Made by a program: the position numbers and the translations under genes. A stretch of 64,000 bases of DNA from Tigriopus japonicus (Eukaryota; Arthropoda; Copepoda; Harpacticoida; Harpacticidae). Shown here piece after piece: positions 9,091-23,600 of the stretch (the first letter of the stretch is position 1; each line of letters opens with the position of its first letter). The notes below the pieces were generated by a model, which was not told where the DNA came from, did not search any database, and worked only from the letters and a program-made list of their open reading frames with translations. The stretch is from the NCBI GenBank assembly GCA_010645155.1, contig CM021316.1, positions 3,816,703 through 3,880,702 of the forward strand, in the 5' to 3' direction.

Positions 9091-11385
9091 CCATGTGTTC
9101 TACCTTTGGGGAGGATCAAGGAGGAAGCCTGTGCAACAAATCACAACAGCCTGGAGTCTCTGAAGAGGTCCATCAAGGCCACCATGGCCAACCTCAACCG
9201 CGCGGAGGTCGCAATGGCTGTCAAGGCATTCAGGAGCCGTATCGAAAGAACGATTGATGTTAGCGGAGGACATATACAATTTAAAAAAATGTGTATTAGT
9301 CTAGTCAACACCCCCTGAGAATTTGGTGACGATTCTCAGACACGTTTAGGAGCTATAGCCTTCTAAAGGTCGTCCAGATTTACCTGACATACCCTGTATG
9401 GACTCAAAATGGGGCCCCTTGCCATACCAGCCGAAAATGCCAAAATTTCTGCCGCAACAACTTTGCCGATTTTTGGCCTGCTGATATGTGGCCTTCCTCA
9501 TCACCAGACATCAACCCGTTGGATTTCACTGTATTGGCGTCTTGGAGAGGGAATCAAATAAGACCTCTCATCCAAATTTGGCATCCTAGAAGGCCTCCAT
9601 AAAGGCCTCGTGGAACACTTTGTCTGAGGCTTATGTAAGAAAGAGCTGTCAAAGTGTCAGAGGACGTATTGAAGCTATCATTGTAAATAAGGGTGGCCAC
9701 ATTGGATAAAAAATACTCTCGTTTGTTCAACAATCTCCCAGGTTTTGAAATTGGTCAAATTTTGAGGGAGTTACGGGCATTTGTATAGGAAAGTTTACTT
9801 AACTGCAAGTTTTGGTCCAGCACCCTGTAGCTTTGACAAAAGAATTGAAATTGACTCATAGTCTTCCTTCATTGTAGAAATTGCAAGAAGGAATGTGCGC
9901 TTAACGCTAGTAGACTTAAAAGGTTCATGATCTTCTTCCGTCTGAAGGTCTTTTGGGAAAATTGAGGCAGAAACTTTTAGAAAAGACCGGCCTTCATCAA
10001 TTGAAAGGCGTAATTTGACATCTTTGATCTCGCATCCTCTCTCCTTCAGAAGTCTGTACAGAAATTCTCGAACATTTGTGCAATAGATGACCGGTGCCTT
10101 GGTTTTGTTAGCCCCATAAGCCATTTCTTCGCACACAAACAAGTCTTCAAGCTTCCGGTTCTCCTGGACTAATTCTTTCTTTAGATATGTCTGAACAGCA
10201 ACGTCACGTCGGAGAGCTTGTACAATAGTTTTCAGTTGGTTTTGGCTGATTCCTGATGCAAGCTTTGCTTCTTTTAGAGTTGAGTGTCGAACGACTAGAA
10301 CAGCAGCTTCTTCAGCAGACTTATGGCTTCGTTTTCGACCGCAAGAATGATCCACTGAGGAGGGCATCACTTCAAAACAATTTACGCACAAAAATGAAGG
10401 CTGGCGACTGGCGGGTGGGCTGGGAAGTTTTCCTCTCTCTTCAAGAATATTGATACTTTTTGAGTGTTTTGTTTTTACCATTTACAATCATTACCATAAC
10501 TGACCACTTGATTACTCAACTTCTTTCGAGATTGGAAGCGTCCAAATCTGCGATAGCAAATGCATATCTGACAATTTCATTTAGATTGCATAGCTGCTCG
10601 ATTTAGTCTAAACCCAAGCATGGATCGATAGCATGGAAGTTCCGGAAGAATTGCGCTGAAATCTCCACCACTTATTTTTAAAAGTTTGCTTTTGCAAGAA
10701 GCACATATCTCATTGGGTAGGCGGTTGTCTTTAGGGCAATAACCTTCGATGATAAAATCCTGGACTGCACGTAGGATTATCGAATTCGGCTTGATCTGGC
10801 ACTTAGCCCGACCCATTGCAAATAAGGCAAACTAGTGGCCGTACTTCCTCGTGATGAAGAGCCATTTCTTATTTGTAATGAGAGATTAATTGAGAGATGT
10901 TAAGCCACAACACATATAAGACAACACTCCGAAATAGTCTAGCTACAAATAAGCTTGCCACCATGGCATTTTGAGTCAAAATCATAATCAAACATGGCCA
11001 AAATAATTGTCATGTATTTAGCAAATAACTCAGAGTCTGAAGCGTCTCTAACAAGCAATCTTGTAAGTCAATTACTGAGATTGGTTCCATGCACATTAAC
11101 CTAGATGTAACTCATATTAATCTAACAAAGACTTTCCCCACATCATGCCACACTCAGCACCTTTGGCATGAAATACACTATCTTGGCATCATTGTGTACG
11201 AAACACGATCTGAAAGAGAGGGGAATTCAAAAAACTGGTGCAAATTTCAATTTGAAATATTTGTCTAAAATGGCCCATGAGCTATCAAAACAATGGTACT
11301 TGTCGAGCCCTGAAGTCTCCACCCCTCACAAGACATATATCTTTTCTTGTGCAATGTCCCCATTGCCTCTGCCCTACCGTGCGAA

Positions 11386-12600
11386 GCGTTCCATAGTGCC
11401 AGACTGTGTTATAGCTTTTGAGATTCAAGTAAAGGTGGCTAAAACATTTGCATTTAGACGACGCACGACGTAGTCATTCTCATTTCATCGTCGGCTTCCC
11501 CAATACAACTGAAATCTTTGGAACTATTTTAGCCACATTGAATAATTGTTGTGCTATACTCAAAACCAGTTTTTGCCTTAAAGAAACAGGTTTTGGGGCG
11601 GAATCATGGGAAAATGCACGAAAATTGCCAAAAATTGCACAAAACTTGAAAATTGGAAAAATTAAAAATAAACGGGAAAATTGCAAAAAATGCATTGACT
11701 AGAGAATGACATCCCTAGTAATAAGGCAGCCAGTTCATGTACTATGTTCTTGCACCCTTCACCTTGGATCATTTATTAATCACTAGATAGCTTGCTAACT
11801 CGGATTAATGTCATTTTATTTACACAACCTATTAAACAAAAGTTCACACGTTGGTACAAAATTATGCCTAAATTGGTTTGGTTAAGTTTAAGTTTAGTTC
11901 AGGTAATCTATGCTCTTCCCTTTTGTCAATATCTATGACGGTTTGATGTCATCTCCTAGATCGGCAGACAGTTAGGGTCCATACGGCTCAAGTTTTCGTG
12001 TTAGGATGCTGTGACCAAAATTTTTCACGTTGCAACCATCCGCCATGCTTAAGGAAGTCTGTTAGTTACTGGCATTCATACAAATAATGCTCTAAAATTA
12101 CCTTTTTGTTCGAATTTCAATGGGAGATATTCTCACCATTCTTTAAAACCAGTCTAGACTTACGTATATGTTTGGTTTTGTTTAACAACTCATAACTGTA
12201 AAAGTCCTATAATACTTCAAACATTGGCTTAGTATGATTAATTGTCCCCAAATTCACTTTGGAACTAATTCATTGTCCATTTCCTGCACCCTTTGTCATT
12301 ATTTGCTACAAGGAATAAAAACTGGCAAAACTCCTGGAAAAAGCAAAACATGCCATGGTTGCCTTAAGTACCTAAATGCAAGTCAAGGCTTATTGAAGGG
12401 AAGTTGGTTTCATAATAAATTTTTACAAACATTTCATCATAGTATTATAAATATTTCGTATTCTACATTGGACTGTTGATATCAATAACATTCCAATTTC
12501 AACGGTTCTCATGATCGAATACAAGAAGTACTGAGACTAGCCAATTTAGGGAAGAAGAGAATCTTCTGCCGAACCCTCTTGGTCCGTAAAAGTACTGTTG
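11386..12600. other. Intergenic, no gene recognised
   Basis: AT-rich DNA between the Chapaev-like element and the tubulin gene. Short frames here show no codon pattern or motif. The upstream promoter of tubulin may extend into its right end. Confidence 0.5.
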
Positions 12601-12768
12601 CTTGATTGTAAGGCACAGTATACACGCCCTCAGTCTGTCGGTCTTACATCGTCATCATTTCACAAGCACCATCGTCAGCCACGAGATCTCAGTTCTTCTT
12701 CCGACTGTCGACTGGCGACTTCAGTGACTACAACAACCAATTGATCCGTGAAAAAAAGATAACTTAAA
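12601..12768 (+). promoter_or_regulatory. Probable promoter and 5' UTR of alpha-tubulin
   Basis: This stretch is less AT-rich than its surroundings and leads to the ATG at 12769. TCAGTCT at 12630-12636 resembles an arthropod initiator, and AGTATAC lies just upstream, but the spacing is too short for a normal TATA box. The transcription start is therefore a guess. The context AAAATG is a good start context. Confidence 0.35.
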
Positions 12769-16569
<3,801 letters not shown>

Positions 16570-16810
16570 GCAGCTTGACCATCTACCCCCCAAGCACGGC
16601 ACCAAATCTTGTACACCACCATTACTTCCATCTTTGTTTTATGGGCAGACATTTCAAAGTTACAGAAGTTCCTTATTTTCTGGTCGGAAAGTTTGAACGC
16701 AATATAGCGTCAAAATTCTTCTGCAACATGAATGATTCTCTCAAAAAAGCTTTGATCTTTCAAGAAGTCACTTTATTTCTTGAGGTTAATAAAAGTTCAA
16801 TCGGCATTAT
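16570..16810 (+). terminator. Alpha-tubulin 3' UTR with polyadenylation signal
   Basis: AATAAA at 16788-16793, 219 bases after the stop codon, is the first canonical signal downstream. The cleavage site would follow within about 30 bases. Confidence 0.7.
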
Positions 16811-16869
16811 TTGGTAATTCTTTGGGTACCTTTGATCACATTCAACAATTTTAGATATTGCATAGCTAA

Positions 16870-17115
16870 GGCCACTTGTTTCTTTGGGGATTGTGGACGA
16901 TAGGATTGAAGGGTTGAGCCACGGCAGCCAGCGAAGCTAACCATCACATCGTCCAGTTTTTTCACCACGCAATTTCAAGTCCGGAATCAGCATAAATTCC
17001 CCGTCTGTGGGTGTGGTTTAACGTCTAAGTTTCCTTGAGAAAGATCAGGGATGAGAATCGAATATGGGAAATCTCGTGGTGGGAAACTACACTAAACTCT
17101 CATCCCTGAAAACTT
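16870..17115 (-). mobile_element. tRNA-derived SINE (family A), minus strand
   Basis: The complement matches the SINE at 50862-51112: TTTCTCAAGGAAACTT, the CCACACCCACAGA block, GACTTGAAATTGC and the GATGTGATGGTTAGCTTCGC block occur in the same order. The tRNA-like head (near 17050-17115) is diverged but keeps a B-box-like ATTCGATTC. It lies between the convergent tubulin and phospholipase D genes. Confidence 0.7.
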
Positions 17116-17283
17116 TACTTAAAAATAAGGACAAGAAATAAAATGTTAAAACGTTGGGTCAGGTCCACATTATGGTTGGAACAATGCCCTCTTTGGCAAA
17201 TAAAGGGGGTGAAAGGTTTTCCCTTTCCAGGAATTTCATTGGAAGTTGTACAATATTCCCCTAAAAGAAAAAAATATTTACAA

Positions 17284-17688
17284 TTATAGAGCTACTTTGA
17301 TGCCACCAGGTGATGTCATATTCATTTTTACTTTGATATTTCGAAGAAGCCTGGTTGCTGCAATTTTGTCGAATTCTGCGAGAGGAGTGCGTTCTTCATA
17401 CTCATTTGTTTGCTTTAGAGTGGCACAATCGTTTGTTGGTACTACTAAAAAGACATCATCAAATATTTGGGTGTTGGTCTGTGCTCTTTTGTTCCACAGC
17501 CCATGAAAGAATGCGTCAATTATTGGGTCTTGAACCATCTCATTGCCTTCAATCGTAGATAAGCCAAGCAGACCCAAATGCTCTCGAAACAAAAACTTTC
17601 TCAATGATCCGGCAAATTTTCCACTCGGTTCCTTTTTTCCATTGAATAGGCCATCTTCAAATTCAGAGTCCTCTACAACCAAGGCAAC
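17284..17688 (-). CDS. Pld: Pld last exon, C-terminal region
   Basis: It begins [13 protein letters not shown] after acceptor TTTTCCTGAAG and ends at the TAA at 17284-17286. It holds the conserved [13 protein letters not shown] and [13 protein letters not shown] segments of animal phospholipase D. The end differs from the vertebrate EVWT-type tail: it reads GGIKVAL, so the extreme C-terminus is diverged. Confidence 0.88.
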   Translation of the reverse strand, partial: VALVVEDSEFEDGLFNGKKEPSGKFAGSLRKFLFREHLGLLGLSTIEGNEMVQDPIIDAFFHGLWNKRAQTNTQIFDDVFLVVPTNDCATLKQTNEYEERTPLAEFDKIAATRLLRNIKVKMNMTSPGGIKVAL

Positions 17689-20600
17689 CTTCAGGAAAAG
17701 AGAGTAGGGATACACTTTTGAGGTTTTATGTTGAAACGATTCACGTTTAAATGGCTTTTCTTAAAGATAACATTCTCAGCCCTCTCATCAGTGAAAAGCA
17801 TTTTCTTCCGTTCGGAAAAGTTATGTAAATTTATTTTGCAATGTAAAACATTCAGACTTTTTGCCACGTACTAAATGCGTTCTAACCATAGATCATTCAT
17901 CAATCACTAGATAGAACTGATACGACCAAATAATGTTTTTCGGCCAAGTGTTGCCACATTTACCCTTGTTTAGTTTTTTGGTCAAAAACTGCAACACAAG
18001 CTGACTTCCATAAAATAAGGAGAGACATAAACTGTGAGTAAAAAACGGCGACACTTTTTATTTGGTCGCATCACTACTACATAGCATGAATTTATGAGGA
18101 AAATGTCGCCCTCACAACTGCTGATAAGACAGTTGGTGTGACCAAACATGCGAATCAAGACCAACTTTTTTAAACTCCTTCTTGAAGCCATAAGTTAGTT
18201 TTTGTCCATATTTGTATTGGATTAACCCTACATAACGCTCCTTATGACATAACATTACGTTCCTAGTTATAGTATTTAATTCCAAGGCATGGTCACCTTG
18301 TCACTTCTTGGTTCTTTCAAGAAAGTGAGCACTAGCAATAGCTCAAAATGATCCAAAAACATTACTTAATACCACCTTTGATTCATCAATTGCATGGTTG
18401 TCATTTGCCTGGTCAGACATTTGAAATGTTCCCTCACTTTTGTCCCCTCATTAGATGGCGAGGGGCGACACGTTTTTACGATTACACTCCCTCTAGTATC
18501 TAGTAGATCTCAATGGTTCTAAGCATACCTTCAGGAATTCCTAGCTATCATTTCTTGTCAAGTGCCAGCCAGCACTTTACTTCAAAAAATAATACTACGA
18601 CTACAACACTGGAAAAAAGAACAAAAGATTATGATGGCGCAAAGTAAAGCAATCTCAGCTAAAATGAAATTTTCGCCAACCTCTGAGTCACGATTGCCTA
18701 ACAGACTTCGGTCGTTAATGTTAGCTGATCCACAAATGACTAATCTGTCATCCACAATCATTAGCTTGGAATGGATGTATATAAGCTCTGTACAAGGCGT
18801 GCCAAGAAGTTCTCCGTGGGTCCTGAGTGAGCAAAAGCTGATGTATTCATAAGGGTCAATGCCTTTTTTTTCCAGCTCTCGGCAAATTGAGTTATCTCCA
18901 CGATTTAACGACGCATACTCAAAATGTAGAATGGCTCGAAGGGCATGTCCTGTGGCAGAACCGATCTTTCCCTCAAATGCAGGTAACAAAGGCAACATGA
19001 AGAAAACCCGGAAGACATCATTGTTCCTATTGAATTTGGTTCATGAAACAAATAAGTTGGTCTGATTTTGATTTTAAGCTAATACTTGCCGATGAGCACG
19101 GATAATTCGCTGAACGATCTCACAGCCAATTTTGTTCTTTACTTCCGAACTGTCTCCAACTGACGAAATGAAAAATTGATTTTCTATGTAAATGTAGAAC
19201 TGAGCATCACGAATCGCCTCAACCATTGATTCATAAATACTGCATTCCAATTCATCCACACCAGCACTCCAGTTACTGACACTTCGGACAACCTAAAGAG
19301 TAACTTCTTTTTAGATAGATACGTACAAAAGATGCATATAAAAAGATATTGCGGAATGATTTTCCATTTGTACACAAGCAATTTGTAACACCTGCCTTAG
19401 TGCTAGACTTGAAATCTGCCAATGGTTATGTAACTTCATCAGGTACAAAGATGATTTTCAAATGAAAATTCAAATGAAATCTACCATCTCTAAAAAAGTC
19501 TATACCTGGCAATTTGCAATTGAATGCGCCGCATCTTTGCCAAGTAAATCTGGAATGTTGTAGATATTTTCATAGGTTCTTGGAATCAGATAGGGATAGT
19601 TGGAGTTGAATTTTGCCTTTTCCTGTTTACACGAATTCCACCTGAAAATATACAGAAAACATTTCAAAGTGATTGATCGGTATTCCTGAAATGATAGCAA
19701 AATAAACAAAAGGCACCCCCTGCTCCATGACAGAAAAATAGATTGTAGGTAAAAAGGTCACAAACAAAACGGTCACATGTAAATAGGTCACAGGAGAAAG
19801 GTCACGAGGAAAAAGGTCACAGGGTAAAACAATCACGGTAAAAAGGTCACAGGGTAAAACAGCCACAGTAAAAAGGTCACAGGATAAAACAGTCACGGTA
19901 AAAAGGTCACAGGGTAAACAGTCACGGTAAAAAGGTCACAAGGTAAAACGGTCACGGCAAAAAGATACATTTTCCCTGAGTATTCGTATGTTCCACTCAT
20001 AACATCTTAGAAGCCCATTGGCATATCTACAAACAAGGGTGTATTTTTGACTCTAAAGGTGCAAGAACTCCTTCTGCAGTCCAACGGATCCGAGGTGGGT
20101 TCGGACCGTAGTTTTAAAATCTGTTGGGAGTTAAATCGTGTTGACTATGCATTTGAGACCTTATGAGGATTGGGATAATCGTGTTCCAGTCAGTTTATAT
20201 TGGGTCCCATGGGACAATATTCAACCATGGAACACATCAGGGCCCTTGGGTAACCTCTTGGCTAACTTTGAAGCTGCCCGGGTCTGTGACCTTTTAGCTA
20301 TGAACTTTTTACTAGTGACGGACCGAAAGGGCTCATAACCGAAACTGAAAGTTTCGGCCGAAAGAGGGCTTAACCGAAACCGAAACCGAAAGCAGCTGAC
20401 TTCAAAATAGTATAAATCCAAAATACACCTTAAAAATCAAATTGCTCATGTGATCGATGTTGGGTAGGCGCTAATTTTGAAAAATCGAGAAACTTAAATT
20501 TCAGAGGTTTTTCGACGAAAATTTTTTCGATTTTGTTGTCAAACTCCATCCTTTATAGTGCCTGTCTGCTTTCGGTTTCGGTAGGCATAACCAAAACCGA

Positions 20601-23600
20601 AACCGAAATTTTGGCCGTAATTTCGGCCGAAAGCGCTTTCGGTCCATCACTACTTTTTACCGTGACCTTTTAACCGTGGCCGTTTTACCTCGTGACCTTT
20701 TTATCGTGCTCCGAAAAATATTGCCTAAAAAATGCAACAGTTTTTTTAAAAATTGGTAGAAGAAAATGGGAAAAATGCATTTTTCATAAATAAACTACCT
20801 ATAGGAAGCCAGAGTGGCCGCGCGTACTAATGCGTTCTTATAAGAGCCGAGTGTAAGTGCTTCCCCAGACGGCGTAGGTTCGAATCCTGTTGGGGGTCGG
20901 ATTGAATCTGTCCGGAGAAATCCTTCAATTTACAGGGAATTGCATTCCTTGTAGCGGTAGTAAAAAATCCGCAAAAAAAATTTAAAAAAAAATAAAAAAA
21001 AAACTAAATACAAACTAAATTGACAAAAATACATTATAAAATGGCATAAAGTTGCTCTTTTATTGGCCTAACGTTGCAGTTTACTAAATTCGGTTACTGA
21101 TTAACGTTTTTTATTCCATTTGAACTTAACAAGTAACTAAGTGGCCTTTAAATATCGATAAAGTAGTTTTATTTTTATCATTAGAATGTTATTAGAAATG
21201 TGACTTCGTGGGTGAGGCATGGCGTAGTGCTGTATTTTTTATTGACGCTACAAGGAATGGGGTTCCCTGTAAAGTTTGAACCCTGATGTCTTTGCATTTT
21301 TAGATCCAAACCTTAATAACCATTTAACACACCGTGTAGAATTAACTCATCCAGAGTGAAAAATGCGAGAATGGAAGGTTACCAATGGAAGGTTATAAAA
21401 GTGGAAGTTGTAGGAGAAATATTAAACTACATTATGTTCATGATCAAAAACGGGTTTATATTGGAGAAAAACTGAAAATGGACAATGTGAAGTACCATTT
21501 AGCTTTTTCGAAATAACATATTTCATGCTTTTTATCAAATTAAACGCCATTTTAGTTGCATGCACTTTTTTGGCCTCGACGAAATGCTTTCATAAAAGAG
21601 AGTAAAAATTTAAAAAAATATTCAAGATCATCCAAGAGTTTTCATTTGACAATGAAACACAATTTGGGTCTAATAGATCGGCTCAATTGAGAAAAATTGA
21701 GGGGATGGTTTCAATTAAGGCAATTCATATCACAGCTCCTCCAATCTTCTTGCAGGGTTGATCATTTCTTGGCTTGCATTGTTTGCACTGGCTGTTGTAT
21801 TTAAAAGAAGCGAGAAGATGAGTTTTTTCTTGTCAAATTTCATTTCTTAAGAATTTGCTCTCTAAGAATTAAGGATTTTGGGAAAGTCCCCAATCCTTAA
21901 GTGATAATGAAACTTAATTTTTCACATTATTCCCAAGGTCATGATGGGACATTATTTTTTTCATTCAAATTTCCATTGAACTACGCCATGATTTTTTATT
22001 GTCTTGCCCATTTCAGCATTCATCCAAAGAGTCTTGGTCCCTGAAGGAATCCATATTTCACGTTAAGATAAATCAGCTGGAATTTGGCTGATGCTCACGT
22101 TCAGTTTACTTGCAAAAAAATAAGACACATAATATCAAATGTAACAAAAAGGAAACAAAAAAGTTATTTTTTTATGGGGAACATTTAAGATTTAGGTAGA
22201 ACTCTCTGGAATCACTGAACAAGTAAGCACAAAAATATCAATCAATTGCAATCCAAATTTACCAATCTAAGAAATTAATACCTACACAGGTTTGTAAGAT
22301 GAGATGTACTACAAGAGCACTTAAATTTTCTATATTACCAAAGCTAAAACGTGGATGAGAGAAATGCGATCTCACCAGTTCATGAAACAGAACAGTGACA
22401 TAAATGTCACATCAAGTTTTTGCTTACCAATGGAAGGTTTGTCTTTTTGGAAGCAAAGAAATGTATGTCAATAAAGTTGTTCTATCGGGTGTCATCTCCT
22501 TGATTTTTACGACTTATTAAATCTGGGTTTATCGATTTTATTCGGAAGGGGTAAATTTGGTTATGTAAAATGAGACTTAGTTGAGCACCCCTACTTGGTT
22601 TAGTGTGAGGGGAAATTCAAATAAAATCTGAGTGTGTATCTTTTGAATACTTGCCTCCCATACATCGATTTCAGTTTATGCTTACCCATTTTAAAAAAAC
22701 TCAAAAGTTTTTTTTTGTGAGATTGATTCTCCAAATAATAATTTGTTTTTAATATGCCCTACAGAGTCAGGCAGAAGGGTTGACACAAAACTTTCAACAC
22801 ATATAACGACATCAATATCTATTTCTAATTCATTTGTCCCACTTTTATCGCATTCCCCAAGTCATGTTATCAAATGTCAATGCATCTACTTTTTGTGCAA
22901 CGAAAAAGTGAGGGTCCAGGAAGCAAAGTCGAATTGCACTCACACGTCACTCGAACTTTTTAATTTCGAAAAATCTTTTGTAATAAAATATTGTTTGCTT
23001 ACAAAAAAATTTACACGTGACTTCCAAAAGGTCTCTTCTTTGGAAATCACTCAATATGTCCACCATTTTTTTTTCGATTACCGCCTCCAACTTGGTCCTG
23101 AAGCGGCCGCACCCCCTCACCACCATCTGCCTCTTCATGGATGCGGCTGCAGCGATGATGGCGGCCTTCAGCGAGTCTGTCTTGGCATGAGCAGACTTGT
23201 TGGACTGTCTCTCTAAAACGCCCCTCACAAAGAAGTCCATCGGGTTCAAGTCCGGCGAGTTCGGGGGCCAAAGCTGTTTGGCCCAAAAGCTCTCCTCATC
23301 CGGCAAATTTTGCGAGAGCCACGACTGTGCCAAATTGGAGGTGTGGGCGGGGGCACCATCCTGCTGGAAGACGTAGGACCTCCCCATGGTATGCATATCT
23401 TTGCTCCGGGACCTGTTTTTTTTTCGTTTCACAAAAAAGTGCACAAAAAAGTACACAGAACACTGAGATTTGTTTAAATATTTAAGGGATGCGAGAAAAA
23501 GCGGAATATTGAAATTAGAAATAGATGTTGATGCCGTCATTTGTGTATGAAGTGAGACGCGTCCAGCTTTCGCCCACCATTTCGACCACCTTAACCCAGT

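Larger units (their letters stand above)
3430..9396. mobile_element. Palindromic (fold-back) element made from half a mariner
   Basis: Left end CAGGGTATGTCAGGTAAATC (3430) and right end GATTTACCTGACATACCCTG (to 9396) are perfect complements, flanked by TA on both sides (3428-3429 and 9397-9398). Without the Gypsy copy it is about 0.87 kb and almost wholly palindromic: the left arm (3430 to about 3812) matches the complement of the right arm (about 3894-3994 plus 9096-9396), around a spacer of about 80 bases. Each arm encodes the last third of a mariner transposase: SNNPDMNPC, then KAFRSRIERTID and SGGHIQ. So the element is a head-to-head duplication of the 3' half of a mariner gene with its terminal repeat. 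Confidence 0.82.
2725..9709 (+). pseudogene. Mariner transposase, split and decayed
   Basis: The 5' half (ATG at 2725 to about 3429) has a helix-turn-helix N-terminus (GVEEAAAIVNVSVRTAYNVQ) and the first catalytic Asp in KIYSDEKIF. The frame is cut at NYV by the palindromic element and resumes at 9397 with WTQNGAPCHTS, where the second catalytic Asp is replaced by Asn, and WPSSSPDINPLDF, which holds the third Asp. The spacing of 37 residues between the last two positions fits the DD37D (maT) group. A frame change near 9535 and the loss of the second Asp show it was inactive. The C-terminus ends at the TAA at 9707-9709 after a GRIEAIIVNKGGHIG tail like that of other mariners. The 3421-3480 continuation into the inserted element is an artefact. 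Confidence 0.8.
2573..9827 (+). mobile_element. Mariner element (DD37D spacing) inserted in the Chapaev-like transposase
   Basis: The ends match as inverted repeats: CAGGGCGCTGGACCAAAACT at 2573 and the complement of CAGGGTGCTGGACCAAAACT ending at 9827. Both sides are flanked by TA (2571-2572 and 9828-9829), the target site of Tc1/mariner elements. It carries a mariner transposase and is itself interrupted at 3430-9396. Removing it together with one TA restores the reading frame of the surrounding transposase, which confirms the boundaries. Confidence 0.88.
1705..10816 (-). pseudogene. Chapaev-like DDE transposase gene, split by a mariner and disabled
   Basis: The gene reads right to left. 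An N-terminal piece (10816-10577) holds a Cys-rich motif (ICASCKSKL). The next piece (10481-9830) has a second Cys cluster (FLCVNCFEV...DHSC) and the first likely catalytic Asp in LRLSIDEG (codon 9996-9998). The frame then runs into the mariner and resumes at 2570 in the same frame (LSK-L-SLDEQ), giving the second Asp in AQDLK (2523-2525) and a CLYC pair (2464-2475). The end (1932-1705) has an HIICDH motif and the probable catalytic Glu in FFSEQSHKAVH (1840-1842). Asp, Asp, CxxC, HxxxxH and Glu in this order is the arrangement shared by CMC, Transib and RAG1 transposases. Defects: the mariner insertion, a one-base loss in the A run at about 2517-2522, and an in-frame TAA at 1933-1935. The join between 10577 and 10481 may be an intron. 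Confidence 0.65.
790..11381 (-). mobile_element. Chapaev-like (CMC) DNA transposon, interrupted by nested insertions
   Basis: The two ends are inverted copies: CACGGTAGGGCAGAGGCAAT at 790 and its complement ending at 11381. Similarity continues inward for several hundred bases (about 1036-1300 against 11069-11340). The copy is flanked by the 4-bp direct repeat CGAA (786-789 and 11382-11385). Ends starting with CAC and a 4-bp target duplication are the known signature of Chapaev elements in the CACTA-Mirage-Chapaev group. The interior codes on the minus strand for a DDE protein with the zinc ligands of that group. Without the mariner insertion (2573-9827) the element is about 3.3 kb. Transib ends also begin with CAC but make 5-bp duplications, and a fifth base does not match here. 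Confidence 0.7.

Noticed and set aside
11168..11473. 101-codon + frame
   Set aside because: It lies in the right terminal repeat of the Chapaev-like element and has no recognisable domain.
20816..20905. tRNA-like sequence with a good B box
   Set aside because: It continues into a SINE body and LINE-type tail, and the stems are imperfect. Not called as a tRNA gene. The same applies to 50862-50935.
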